DNA from: an uncultured Desulfovibrio sp.
GTDB taxonomy: Bacteria; Desulfobacterota; Desulfovibrionia; Desulfovibrionales; Desulfovibrionaceae
DNA: 35,070 bases
NCBI GenBank assembly: GCA_944324555.1
Contig: CALUWU010000095.1
Location: forward strand, 1 to 35,070
Direction: 5' to 3'
In this document: positions 17,103-24,057 of the stretch, piece by piece
Layout of the letters: each line of letters begins with the position of its first letter
Position numbering within the stretch: the stretch's first letter is position 1
Translations under genes and position numbers: made by a program
The notes under the pieces: model-generated
The model's input: the letters and a program-made list of their open reading frames with translations, nothing else
Databases searched by the model: none
Told to the model about the DNA's origin: nothing

Positions 17103-18055
17103 CGTTGCTTGGCAAAAACAAACGTTCGACGCGCAACGCCTATACGCGCAAGAGCGCTCGTCGCCCGGAAAACAGCGAAGGCGAGGGGCGCTTGCGGCGC
17201 GCGTTGCGCGGTCTTGGCGGCCTGTTTCGCCGGTCCGGCGGCGGGAACGCCGCCGGGGCCGTTCCCGCCGGGACGCGGGAGCGCCGCGGGAACGAGACGC
17301 CCCGGGCGCGGGGCGGCCTGCGGAGTCTGGCGGCGCTGGCGCTGCTGCTGGTTCTGGCGGCGGGCATGCTGTTCGGCGTGTTTCGCCTGTCGCTCTGGCT
17401 GTATGGTCAGGCGACGTCGAGCAGTTTCTTTGCCACGCGGCACATAGACATTTCCGGCAATGTGCGGCTGACGCGCGACATGGTGCTCGAATACGCGGGC
17501 ATACGGGAAGGCGACAACTGTCTTTCCGTGGGCATCAGCGACATAGAGCGACGCCTGCGCGCGACGCCGTGGGTGGCGGAGGCGTCCGTGAAGCGTCTGC
17601 TGCCCGACCGCTTCGTCATTCGCCTGAAAGAACGCATGCCGTCGTTCTGGGTGCAGAAGGACAAAACCCTTTACTACGCCAACGAGAAGGGCGAGATCAT
17701 CGCTCCGGTGGAGAGCGAGAACTTTCTGTCGTTGCCGACCCTGCATCTTGAGGCGGATACGGAAGCGGCCCTGCCCTATCTGGCGCGCCTGATGACGGAC
17801 ATGCAAAGCGGGGGCCTGCCGGTGGAAGCCGGCGCCGTCGCCTCGGTTTCCGTCAGCGCGGCCAAGGGGATTGAAGTTTACCTTGAAGACAGAGAATTGC
17901 GGCTTTCCATCGCGACGGACGACTGGACGGGCAATATCGCCCGCCTGGGAGTGACGCTCAGCGATTTGGCGCGGCGGCAGGAGCTGCGCTATGTGCGCGA
18001 AGTCCGGGCGTCGGACAACAGCGTGTGGGTCATCTTGAACAGGGCGGCAGGATAG
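17099..18055 (+). CDS. ftsQ: Cell-division protein FtsQ (POTRA domain)
   Basis: Bitopic divisome scaffold that recruits FtsL/FtsB and links early and late division proteins. The 318-residue protein has a long basic, Gly/Arg-rich cytoplasmic tail (about 1-75), one membrane segment (about 76-100, LAALALLLVLAAGMLFGVF) and a POTRA domain starting FFATRHIDISGNVRLTRDMV. The LRATPWVAEASVKRLLPDRF motif is characteristic, and the C-terminal beta domain ends at WVILNRAAG. The start is GTG 17099, overlapping the murB stop as GTGA, with AGGA upstream. The cytoplasmic tail is longer than in E. coli FtsQ. Confidence 0.93.
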   Translation: MTLLGKNKRSTRNAYTRKSARRPENSEGEGRLRRALRGLGGLFRRSGGGNAAGAVPAGTRERRGNETPRARGGLRSLAALALLLVLAAGMLFGVFRLSLWLYGQATSSSFFATRHIDISGNVRLTRDMVLEYAGIREGDNCLSVGISDIERRLRATPWVAEASVKRLLPDRFVIRLKERMPSFWVQKDKTLYYANEKGEIIAPVESENFLSLPTLHLEADTEAALPYLARLMTDMQSGGLPVEAGAVASVSVSAAKGIEVYLEDRELRLSIATDDWTGNIARLGVTLSDLARRQELRYVREVRASDNSVWVILNRAAG

Positions 18056-18115
18056 GCGCGGCTGCGCGACGCCGGAATTCTTTCTTGCGCTTCCTCGCGG
18101 GGGCAGGGGTATCTT

Positions 18116-19354
18116 ATGAATAAATCCGAGCTCATTGTAGGCCTCGACATAGGCACGACAAAGATATGCGCTGTTGTGGGCGAGCTGGCCGAATCCGGCG
18201 TTGTGGAGGTCGTGGGCATCGGAACCGCCGTCTGCGCGGGCATGCGCAAGGGCGTGGTGGTCAATATCGAGCAGACGGTGCGGTCCATCCGCACGGCCAT
18301 CGAGGCGGCCGAGCTCATGGCCGGCTGCGAGATCCATTCCGTGTACGTGGGCATTGCCGGCGGGCACATCATGGGCATCAACAGTCACGGCGTCATCGCC
18401 ATCAGCGGCGGCGAAGTGACGCAGCGCGACATCGACAGGGCGCTCGACGCGGCGCGGGCGGTCAACATTCCCGCCGACCGCGAGGTGATTCATATCCTGC
18501 CGCAGGAATACATCGTGGACAATCAGCGCGGCATCGCCGACCCTCTGGGCATGGCGGGCGTGCGTCTGGAAGTGAAGGTGCACATTGTCACCGGCGCGGT
18601 GTCTTCCGCCCAGAACATCGTGCGCTCCTGCCACCGCAGCGATGTGGAAGTGTCGGACATCGCCCTGGAATCCCTGGCGTCCGCCAAGGCCGTGCTCACC
18701 GACGAGGAGCGGGAAATCGGCGTGGCGCTGGTGGACCTTGGCGGCGGCACGTCGGATATCGCCATCTTCGTCAACGGTTCCATCAAGCATACGGCGGTGC
18801 TGGCGCTGGGCGGGCAGAACCTGTCCAACGACATCGCCTTCGGCCTGCGCACGCCCATGGCCGCGGCCGAGCGCATCAAGCGGCGGTACGGCTGCGCGCT
18901 GACGGATCTCGTGCGCGACGACGAATATATCGAAGTCCCCAGCGTCGGCGGGCGCGAATCGCGGCGGCTGTCGCGGCGCGTGCTGGCGGAAATCTGCGAG
19001 CCGCGCATGGAGGAAATCCTGCGGCTGGTGGATCAGATCATCGTGCGCTCCGGCTACAAGGACATGATCGGCGCGGGCGTGGTGCTGACGGGCGGCGCCT
19101 CCCTTATCGAGGGCTGCCGCGAACTGGGCGAAGAGGTCTTCAATCTTTCCACGCGCATCGGCTATCCGCGAAACGTGGGCGGCCTGAAGGACGTGGTCAA
19201 CAATCCCAAGTTTTCCACCGCCGTGGGGCTCCTGCGCTACGGCGCGGAAAAGGAAATGTCCGGGCAGAAGAAATTTCCCCCTTCCCGCAACGAGACGGGG
19301 ATTTTCGAGTCGGTGCTCAAGCGCATGAAAAAATGGTTCGCTGACATTTCCTGA
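18116..19354 (+). CDS. ftsA: Cell-division protein FtsA (actin-like Z-ring anchor)
   Basis: ATP-binding actin homologue that tethers FtsZ to the membrane and signals to the divisome. The 412-residue protein shows LIVGLDIGTTKICAVVGE (phosphate 1), the SHS2/1C domain with VYVGIAGGHIMGINSHG, ILPQEYIVDNQRGIADPLGM, VDLGGGTSDIAIF (phosphate 2) and GVVLTGGASLIEG (adenosine motif). It ends in an amphipathic segment, ESVLKRMKKWFADIS, the membrane-targeting helix. AGGGG lies upstream of ATG 18116. The 454-base gap after it separates it from ftsZ. Confidence 0.96.
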   Translation: MNKSELIVGLDIGTTKICAVVGELAESGVVEVVGIGTAVCAGMRKGVVVNIEQTVRSIRTAIEAAELMAGCEIHSVYVGIAGGHIMGINSHGVIAISGGEVTQRDIDRALDAARAVNIPADREVIHILPQEYIVDNQRGIADPLGMAGVRLEVKVHIVTGAVSSAQNIVRSCHRSDVEVSDIALESLASAKAVLTDEEREIGVALVDLGGGTSDIAIFVNGSIKHTAVLALGGQNLSNDIAFGLRTPMAAAERIKRRYGCALTDLVRDDEYIEVPSVGGRESRRLSRRVLAEICEPRMEEILRLVDQIIVRSGYKDMIGAGVVLTGGASLIEGCRELGEEVFNLSTRIGYPRNVGGLKDVVNNPKFSTAVGLLRYGAEKEMSGQKKFPPSRNETGIFESVLKRMKKWFADIS

Positions 19355-19362
19355 TTTTTTCC

Positions 19363-19374
19363 CCTGCATGCAGG
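19363..19374. promoter_or_regulatory. 12-base perfect palindrome after ftsA
   Basis: CCTGCATGCAGG is identical on both strands and lies nine bases after the ftsA stop, immediately behind a T-run. Its symmetry would suit a dimeric DNA-binding protein. No regulator can be named, and it is too short to form a useful hairpin. Confidence 0.3.
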
Positions 19375-19435
19375 CAAGACGACGCCCGGAAACCCTTCCC
19401 GGCGAACGGTTGAAAAAGCGTCGTTTTCATGAAAA

Positions 19436-19472
19436 AGAGCAGGGCGCGGTCCCTTTTGCCGCGCCCTGCTCT
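19436..19472. terminator. 14-bp hairpin between ftsA and ftsZ, possible terminator or attenuator
   Basis: AGAGCAGGGCGCGG (19436-19449) pairs perfectly with 19459-19472 around a nine-base loop. On the plus strand it is followed only by CTTCCG, but on the minus strand it is followed by TTTTTC. As written it is therefore a better intrinsic terminator for leftward than for rightward transcription. No leftward gene is nearby, so it may block antisense transcription into ftsA or reduce readthrough from ftsA into ftsZ. Confidence 0.5.
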
Positions 19473-19644
19473 CTTCCGCGCCGCGCGCCGCGTCCGGCGG
19501 TTCGCGGGCGTCGGATGGCGCCAGGTCCGGTACGCTTCAGGGGTCTTTCTGTTCATATAAGCCGCTTATTTTGCTTGCTGTTTCACGCGGTCATACCAGC
19601 GCGCGGCAGCGGGGGAGGCAGAAGGATCCCGGGGCTGAAATGGG

Positions 19645-19673
19645 TTGCAGTTCCCGGCAAAAAAGCGTACTTT
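19645..19673 (+). promoter_or_regulatory. Predicted sigma-70 promoter of ftsZ
   Basis: TTGCAG (19645-19650) and TACTTT (19668-19673) are spaced by 17 bases, in the most AT-rich part of the gap. Each box is only a partial match to consensus. The predicted start near 19680 gives a leader of about 130 bases before ftsZ. Confidence 0.4.
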
Positions 19674-19687
19674 TCAAAAACAAGCTA

Positions 19688-19721
19688 GAGTTTTTCTACA
19701 CAAGGCAGTCGCGAAAAACTC
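19688..19721 (+). repeat. 9-bp inverted repeat in the ftsZ leader
   Basis: GAGTTTTTC (19688-19696) and GAAAAACTC (19713-19721) are exact complements separated by 16 bases. They lie just downstream of the predicted ftsZ promoter, where they could form an early leader hairpin or an operator. Confidence 0.4.
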
Positions 19722-19808
19722 CGGCAGCGCAAGATCGCCGCGCGCGGGCAAGCCTGGGGCGGTCTTCTCTTTAGCGGGCAAACGGGTATTTTACAGAGAG
19801 AGGAAACC

Positions 19809-21080
19809 ATGACGCAGTCCATTGTTGACGATATCGACACCTCCATGGCCAGCAACGCCAAAATCAAGGTCATTGGCGTTGGGGGGGGCGGCGGCAACGC
19901 CGTGCAGCACATGATTGATTCCGAGCTGCGCGGGGTGCAATTTGTCTGCGCCAATACGGATCTGCAGGCCCTGAATCGCAGCCGCGCGCCCTTCAAGGTG
20001 CAGCTGGGCGAGAAACTGACAAAGGGGCTGGGCGCGGGCGCCAATCCGGCCGTGGGCCGCGAGGCGGCTCTGGAAAGCGTCAACGCCATTCGCGAATCCA
20101 TCGGCGACGCCGATATGGTTTTCGTCACTGCGGGCATGGGCGGCGGCACCGGAACGGGCGCGGCGCCGGTCGTGGCGCAGGCCGCCAAGGAGCTGGGCGC
20201 GCTGACCGTGGGCGTCGTGACCAAGCCTTTCAGCTTCGAGGGCTCCAAACGCAGCCGGGCGGCCGAGGAAGGCATTGAAGATTTCAAACAGCATGTGGAC
20301 TGCCTGATCACCATTCCCAACGACCGCCTGCTGACGTTTTCCGGCAAGAAGGCGCCGTTCCGTGAAATGCTGCAGCGCGCCAACGAGGTTCTGTATTACG
20401 CCGTAAAGGGTATTTCCGACGTCATTGTCTGCGACGGTCTGATCAACCTCGACTTTGCCGACGTTCGCACGACCATGTCGGAAGCCGGCCTCGCCCTCAT
20501 GGGCACGGGCGTGGCCTCCGGCGAGAACCGCGCCCGCGACGCCGCGCAGCAGGCCATCTCCAGCCCGCTGCTTGAGGACGTGTCGCTGGAAAGCGCCAAG
20601 GCCGTTCTTTACAACATCACCGCGACCATGGACATCGCGGCCGACGAAATCGCGGAAATCGGCGAAATCATCCATGCCGCCGCTCCCGAAGACTGCAACA
20701 TCATCTTCGGCGTCGTCTTCGACGAAAACATGGGCGACGACCTGCGGATTACCGTCATCGCCACGGGCATCGAGCCTGTGCTGGTGGCGCCGCCCATCGA
20801 CCTGCCCGGCAATGCGACCGTGACGCAGTTCAACAACAAGGAAAGCCTGCAGACCACCGCCCGCCGTCTTGCCATTTCCCGGCCGGCGGAACCGCGCGAC
20901 GAACAGCGCGTCCCGGACAATCGCGGCATGGCTTTCGAGCCGCGCCCTAAGCGGCGCGGCGGCGACTTCGAGCTGCCCACGGCGGAGCGTCTGCCGCAGC
21001 ATCGCCCCGGTCATGAACAGTTTGTCTTTGATGAGGATAATCTGGAAATTCCCACTTTTCTGCGGACGCAGGCAGATTAA
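19809..21080 (+). CDS. ftsZ: Cell-division protein FtsZ (tubulin homologue)
   Basis: GTPase that polymerises into the Z-ring at the future division site. The 423-residue protein has [27 protein letters not shown], the tubulin signature GGGTGTG at 111-117, the T6/T7-region motifs [15 protein letters not shown] and [16 protein letters not shown], and a C-terminal domain ending near [10 protein letters not shown] variable linker of about 85 residues leads to the conserved C-terminal peptide, IPTFLR at 414-419, which binds FtsA and other partners. AGAGAGG precedes ATG 19809. A tandem hairpin with a T7 run follows, closing the dcw cluster. Confidence 0.98.
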   Translation: MTQSIVDDIDTSMASNAKIKVIGVGGGGGNAVQHMIDSELRGVQFVCANTDLQALNRSRAPFKVQLGEKLTKGLGAGANPAVGREAALESVNAIRESIGDADMVFVTAGMGGGTGTGAAPVVAQAAKELGALTVGVVTKPFSFEGSKRSRAAEEGIEDFKQHVDCLITIPNDRLLTFSGKKAPFREMLQRANEVLYYAVKGISDVIVCDGLINLDFADVRTTMSEAGLALMGTGVASGENRARDAAQQAISSPLLEDVSLESAKAVLYNITATMDIAADEIAEIGEIIHAAAPEDCNIIFGVVFDENMGDDLRITVIATGIEPVLVAPPIDLPGNATVTQFNNKESLQTTARRLAISRPAEPRDEQRVPDNRGMAFEPRPKRRGGDFELPTAERLPQHRPGHEQFVFDEDNLEIPTFLRTQAD

Positions 21081-21147
21081 TCCCCGTGGTTCGTTCCGCC
21101 GGAACCTTCGCACGGACGAACCGCCCGCACTACCGTAGAGTTCCATT

Positions 21148-21227
21148 TTTCAGGGCTTCTCCTCTTCGGCCCTGAAATGCCCGCCGGGAGGTCTCATTGG
21201 GAGACCTCCTGTGCGGGGCGTTTTTTT
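21148..21227 (+). terminator. Double hairpin intrinsic terminator after ftsZ
   Basis: The first hairpin is TTTCAGGGC/GCCCTGAAA (21148-21156 and 21169-21177). The second has a perfect inner stem GGAGGTCTC/GAGACCTCC (21187-21195 and 21201-21209), extended by CCCGC/GCGGG outside, and is followed by seven Ts (21221-21227). This is the most convincing terminator in the window and marks the end of the dcw transcription unit. Confidence 0.85.
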
Positions 21228-21248
21228 CCCTGTCGCGGAGTTTTTTAC

Positions 21249-21452
21249 ATGTTTGCTTTCGCCCCCCGTCAGGCGCAGACGACGCTGCCCTGTCCCGAGT
21301 GTTCCGGAAAGTTGCAGATTGCGCGCACCTGTCACGAGGCTTATATGCGCTGCCCCGAATGCGGCCGGCGCTTCCCCCTGCAGCGCTTCATTTCGCAGGC
21401 CGACGACGCCATGGAGCGTTTTCTGGAAGGCCTGTATGTCGATCGCGTCTAG
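21249..21452 (+). CDS. Small dual-CXXC zinc-ribbon-type protein
   Basis: A 67-residue cytoplasmic protein with two CPEC motifs (C15/C18 and C35/C38) plus C28. They are spaced like a zinc ribbon: CPECSGKLQIARTCHEAYM followed by RCPECGRRFPLQRFI. The acidic helical tail is DDAMERFLEGLYV. From memory it resembles small dual-CXXC (seleno)protein families annotated in Desulfovibrio-like bacteria; here all positions are ordinary Cys codons. The function is unknown, and metal binding or redox activity is only inferred. ATG 21249 is preferred over the earlier in-frame start at 21177 because GGAG lies 9 bases upstream (21236-21239) and the longer form would run through the ftsZ terminator. It begins 22 bases after that terminator's T-run, so it either has its own signal or relies on readthrough. 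Confidence 0.7.
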   Translation: MFAFAPRQAQTTLPCPECSGKLQIARTCHEAYMRCPECGRRFPLQRFISQADDAMERFLEGLYVDRV

Positions 21453-21508
21453 GGTCAGGACTCATTATCAAGACAAATTTTCTGCAGGGTCAACACACAA
21501 AAATATAT

Positions 21509-21529
21509 ATTGCTATATGTTATAGCAAT
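21509..21529. promoter_or_regulatory. 9-bp perfect AT-rich hairpin or operator-like palindrome
   Basis: ATTGCTATA (21509-21517) and TATAGCAAT (21521-21529) are exact complements around the three-base loop TGT. It lies 57 bases after the zinc-ribbon gene and could be an operator or a weak 3' hairpin. No flanking gene starts here, which makes a conventional operator role less likely. Confidence 0.35.
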
Positions 21530-21582
21530 TCCATCTTTACCCGTCAGCACATTATATGCGGGTTTTGGGGAAGATGGGGGAG

Positions 21583-21640
21583 TTTGAGGGGGAAGAAACC
21601 CCTTTTTGCCGCGAGCAAAAGGGGTTTCTTCCCCCTCAAA
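21583..21640. terminator. 24-bp perfect hairpin, probable bidirectional terminator
   Basis: Positions 21583-21606 and 21617-21640 are exact reverse complements around a ten-base loop. Each arm runs from TTTGAGGGGG through GAAGAAACCCC to TTTT, or its complement. It lies between the convergent zinc-ribbon gene (ends 21452) and the hydrolase gene (ends 21690). The run of Ts is inside the stem top rather than after it, so it is not a standard intrinsic terminator, but position and length suit a shared transcription barrier. Confidence 0.6.
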
Positions 21641-21689
21641 GTCTATTCGTGTTGACTGGCCCTGACGCGCGACGTTCCGCCCGGGAGCG

Positions 21690-22664
21690 TCAGTCGAAGA
21701 AGGGGCGCAGAAAATCCTCCGCCCGCTGTTCGCTGTAATAGCGTTTTCCTCGCTGCACGAAGCCAACGTGGCCGCCGTGCGGCGCGATTTCAAGATGCAG
21801 GCGGGGATTGCTTTCCGCCTCCGCGCGCGGATAGCAGCAGGGCGAGCAGAAGGGATCGTCGGCGGCAAGCAGCAGAAAGGTCGGCACGGCGACGCCCGGC
21901 AGGTATTGCAGGGCGCTGTTGTCGCGCCAGTAGGCCCGCGCGCCGGCATAGCCGTAGAGAGGGGCGGTAAAGCGTCCGTCGAATTCGGCAAAGGTGCGGA
22001 AGCGCTCGACGCCCTCCAGCGAAGGGTAGCCCGGAAAGCGCCGCGCCTTTTCGCGCACCTTGGGGATCATGGTCTTCAGAAAGTAGCGCATGTAGACGCG
22101 GCAGGACGGCCCGTCCATGACTTCGGCCGCGCTTTCCAGTTCGCACGGCACGGAGATCGTCACGGCGCAGCGCGTCAGCGGCGAAGCGCCGCCGCAGCCC
22201 AGCCATTTCAGAATCTGATTGCCGCCCATGCTGAATCCCGCCAGTACAATGGGCCGATCCCAGTCTTCCGCGCGCCGCGTTACCAGCGCGAGATCGTCCG
22301 TCTGGCCCATGTGGTAGAGGCGGTCGGTGGCGTTGGGTTCGCCCGAGCATCCCCGCATGTTCCAGGCCAGCACGTCCAGACCGAGCGCGAACATCGTCGC
22401 GGCCATGCCGAGAACGTAATGCCGCCGGCTGTTGCCCTCCAGTCCGTGCGATATGATGGCGACGCCCTTCGGGGGCGCCGCATGCCGGTAGATATCCACA
22501 TCCAGAAAGTCGCCGTCGGGCGTCCGCAGGCGTTCGCGTTGCGGCTCGGGATCGACGCCGGGGCGAGGAAAGCCCGCGCGGCGGAAGAACGACGGCCAGA
22601 TGGTGTTGACGTGCGGATTCCGGCACCAGCGCGGACAGTCGTAACGGCTGGAAAGTATTGGCAT
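21690..22664 (-). CDS. Alpha/beta hydrolase of the YheT/AB-hydrolase-4 family
   Basis: A 324-residue soluble protein. The N-terminal segment [14 protein letters not shown] is typical of the YheT group, followed by the oxyanion motif [12 protein letters not shown] (H73), [15 protein letters not shown], and the nucleophile elbow GFSMGG with Ser145. The catalytic acid is probably in [11 protein letters not shown], and the catalytic His in [10 protein letters not shown]. Members act as esterases or acyl hydrolases of uncertain physiological substrate. The SD GAGG is seven bases before the ATG on the minus strand, and a good promoter lies within the 5' region of the opposing gene. It converges with the zinc-ribbon gene and is divergent from the flavoprotein gene, with start regions that touch. 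Confidence 0.88.
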   Translation of the reverse strand: MPILSSRYDCPRWCRNPHVNTIWPSFFRRAGFPRPGVDPEPQRERLRTPDGDFLDVDIYRHAAPPKGVAIISHGLEGNSRRHYVLGMAATMFALGLDVLAWNMRGCSGEPNATDRLYHMGQTDDLALVTRRAEDWDRPIVLAGFSMGGNQILKWLGCGGASPLTRCAVTISVPCELESAAEVMDGPSCRVYMRYFLKTMIPKVREKARRFPGYPSLEGVERFRTFAEFDGRFTAPLYGYAGARAYWRDNSALQYLPGVAVPTFLLLAADDPFCSPCCYPRAEAESNPRLHLEIAPHGGHVGFVQRGKRYYSEQRAEDFLRPFFD

Positions 22665-22686
22665 GGATGTACCTCTGTGCTACGAA
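22658..22686 (+). promoter_or_regulatory. Possible promoter of the flavoprotein gene (leaderless start)
   Basis: TTGGCA (22658-22663) and TACGAA (22681-22686) are spaced 17 bases apart. The expected transcription start, seven bases past the -10 box, falls on the ATG at 22693, which has no SD. This would fit a leaderless mRNA but rests on two partial consensus matches. Confidence 0.3.
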
Positions 22687-22692
22687 TCCGGC

Positions 22693-23994
22693 ATGAATGA
22701 ACTTCCCGGAAACTCCGTTACTATAGACGCGCCCGCCGCGAATGACAACGCGCCTTGCGCGCGGCGTTTCAGCGGCGGCGCGGATTTTGACGTCATGATC
22801 CTCGGCGCGGGCGCGTCGGGGCTTTTTTGCGCGCGCGAGGCCGCGCGTCGCGGGCTGCGCGTCCTGCTGCTCGAAGGCGGGGAGCGGCCGGGGCTCAAGC
22901 TCTGTCTGAGCGGCGGCGGGCGGGCCAATTTTACCAATCTTGACGTCGCGCCGCGCCATTACCGCTGCGCGCGGCCGCGCTTCTGTCTGCCCGCCCTCAA
23001 GGGCTTCGCCCCGCGCGACATGCTGGAACTGATCGTTGTGGAATGGCGGCTGCCGTATGAGGAGCGGGAGCACGGACAGCTCTTTCTTACCGTCCCGGCC
23101 CGACGGCTGCGGGACGCCCTGCTGGAGGACTGCCGGGCCGCCGGCTGCCGCCTTGTCTGCCACGCGCCCGTCTCGCGCGCCTGGCGCGAGGGCGACGGCT
23201 TTTGCGTGGCCGCTGGCGACGGTCTCTGGAAGGCGCGCGGTCTGGTCGTGGCGCTGGGCGGCCCCGCATGGCCGCAGGCGGGCGCCACGGACGCCGCCCT
23301 GCGTCTGGCCGAATCCTTCGGGCATGCGGTTGTGCCGCCGCGTCCGGCTCTGGCGCCCCTGCGGATGCCTTCCGGCTGGCCGTCGGCCGATACCGGCTGC
23401 GCCGCGCTGGCGGGCGTCAGCCTGCCGGTCCGCGTGGATCTGCCGCGGAGCGGGCTTACCCGCGACGCATGGACGGACAGCCTTCTTTTCACGCACGACG
23501 GCGTCAGCGGACCGGCGGCGCTCAAGGCTTCGCTTTTCTGGAACGAAGGCGAGGCCCTCCGGCTGAATTTCGCCCCGGACGCCGATGTGGAAGCCCTGAT
23601 TGACGCGCCGGAAAACGGCAGGACGCAGGCGTTGACCGTCATTCGCCGCCTCATGCCGCAGCGTCTTGCCGACGCCCTGACGCCGCCCGGCCCCGGCCGC
23701 CGCAAGTGCGCGGAACTGTCGCGCGCGCACCGGCGGCAGATTGCCGACGCCATACAGCGGAACCTTGTCGTACCGGCGGCCCTTGCGGACTTTTCCCGCG
23801 CCGAAGCCGCCGCCGGGGGCGTCGACGTCGCCCACGTGCGTCCCAAGACCATGGAAAGCGCCCTTGTTCCCCATCTTTGGTTCATCGGCGAGGCGCTGGA
23901 CGTGACCGGGCTGCTGGGCGGCTACAATCTTCACTGGGCATGGGCCAGCGCCGCCGCGGCTGCCCGGCACATGGCCGGCGCGCTTTGCCTTTGA
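22693..23994 (+). CDS. NAD(P)/FAD-dependent flavoprotein of the YhiN/HI0933 family
   Basis: A 433-residue cytoplasmic flavoprotein. After ~30 variable residues comes the FAD-binding Rossmann motif FDVMILGAGASGLFCAREAA, the LLLEGGERPGLKL segment, and SGGGRANFTN, which is SGGGRCNxTN in most relatives. The C-terminal family signature LDVTGLLGGYNLHWAWASA closes the FAD site. The physiological reaction of this family is unknown. The frame is also open from ATG 22663, which would overlap the opposite gene's start codon. I chose 22693, but neither start has a clear SD. An ATG at 22795 would cut the first beta strand. The gene converges with hrpB across a 63-base spacer containing a terminator. Confidence 0.85.
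   Translation: MNELPGNSVTIDAPAANDNAPCARRFSGGADFDVMILGAGASGLFCAREAARRGLRVLLLEGGERPGLKLCLSGGGRANFTNLDVAPRHYRCARPRFCLPALKGFAPRDMLELIVVEWRLPYEEREHGQLFLTVPARRLRDALLEDCRAAGCRLVCHAPVSRAWREGDGFCVAAGDGLWKARGLVVALGGPAWPQAGATDAALRLAESFGHAVVPPRPALAPLRMPSGWPSADTGCAALAGVSLPVRVDLPRSGLTRDAWTDSLLFTHDGVSGPAALKASLFWNEGEALRLNFAPDADVEALIDAPENGRTQALTVIRRLMPQRLADALTPPGPGRRKCAELSRAHRRQIADAIQRNLVVPAALADFSRAEAAAGGVDVAHVRPKTMESALVPHLWFIGEALDVTGLLGGYNLHWAWASAAAAARHMAGALCL
22720..22748 (-). promoter_or_regulatory. Predicted sigma-70 promoter of the YheT-like gene
   Basis: On the minus strand TTGTCA (22748-22743) and TATAGT (22725-22720) are spaced 17 bases apart; each matches consensus at five of six positions. The predicted start near 22713 gives a ~49-base leader that includes the SD GAGG. 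The promoter lies inside the predicted coding sequence of the divergent flavoprotein gene. Confidence 0.55.
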
Positions 23995-23995
23995 A

Positions 23996-24050
23996 AAAGG
24001 CGAAACGCGAGGCGGCGCGTCCCGCGCGCCGTCGCTTTCTTCCCGCCTTT
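23996..24050. terminator. Bidirectional terminator between flavoprotein gene and hrpB
   Basis: An outer stem AAAGGCG/CGCCTTT (23996-24002 and 24044-24050) encloses a GC-rich inner stem (24011-24019 with 24025-24033, one G-T pair). On the plus strand CTTTCC follows, and on the minus strand the outer arm runs into TTTTTC. The placement between two convergent stops, starting within the flavoprotein stop region, supports termination in both directions. Confidence 0.55.
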
Positions 24051-24057
24051 CTTTCCA

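Larger units (their letters stand above)
19355..19808 (+). other. ftsA-ftsZ intergenic region with palindromes and a promoter-like signal
   Basis: This 454-base stretch has no credible gene. Reading rightward it holds a T6 run right after the ftsA stop (19355-19360), a 12-base palindrome, a 14-bp hairpin, a GC-rich middle with nothing I can name, a -35/-10 pair, a 9-bp inverted repeat and the ftsZ SD. It looks like a regulatory island that lets ftsZ be expressed independently of the upstream dcw genes. Confidence 0.6.
21454..21666. repeat. AT-rich spacer with nested inverted repeats (possible MITE-like remnant)
   Basis: Between two convergent genes lies an AT-rich block with nested complementary pairs: GTCAGG (21454-21459) with CCTGAC (21661-21666), and GTCAACAC (21489-21496) with GTGTTGAC (21649-21656). 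Two full hairpins lie inside. Base composition around 21460-21560 is clearly below that of the neighbours. No target-site duplication or transposase is visible, so a mobile origin is only a possibility. Confidence 0.3.

Noticed and set aside
16814..19369. An 851-codon minus-strand frame over ftsQ and ftsA
   Set aside because: Antisense shadow of well-conserved genes with no recognisable domain.
21790..23970. A 726-codon minus-strand frame over the hydrolase and flavoprotein genes
   Set aside because: It runs through two genes with clear motifs in other frames and has no domain of its own.
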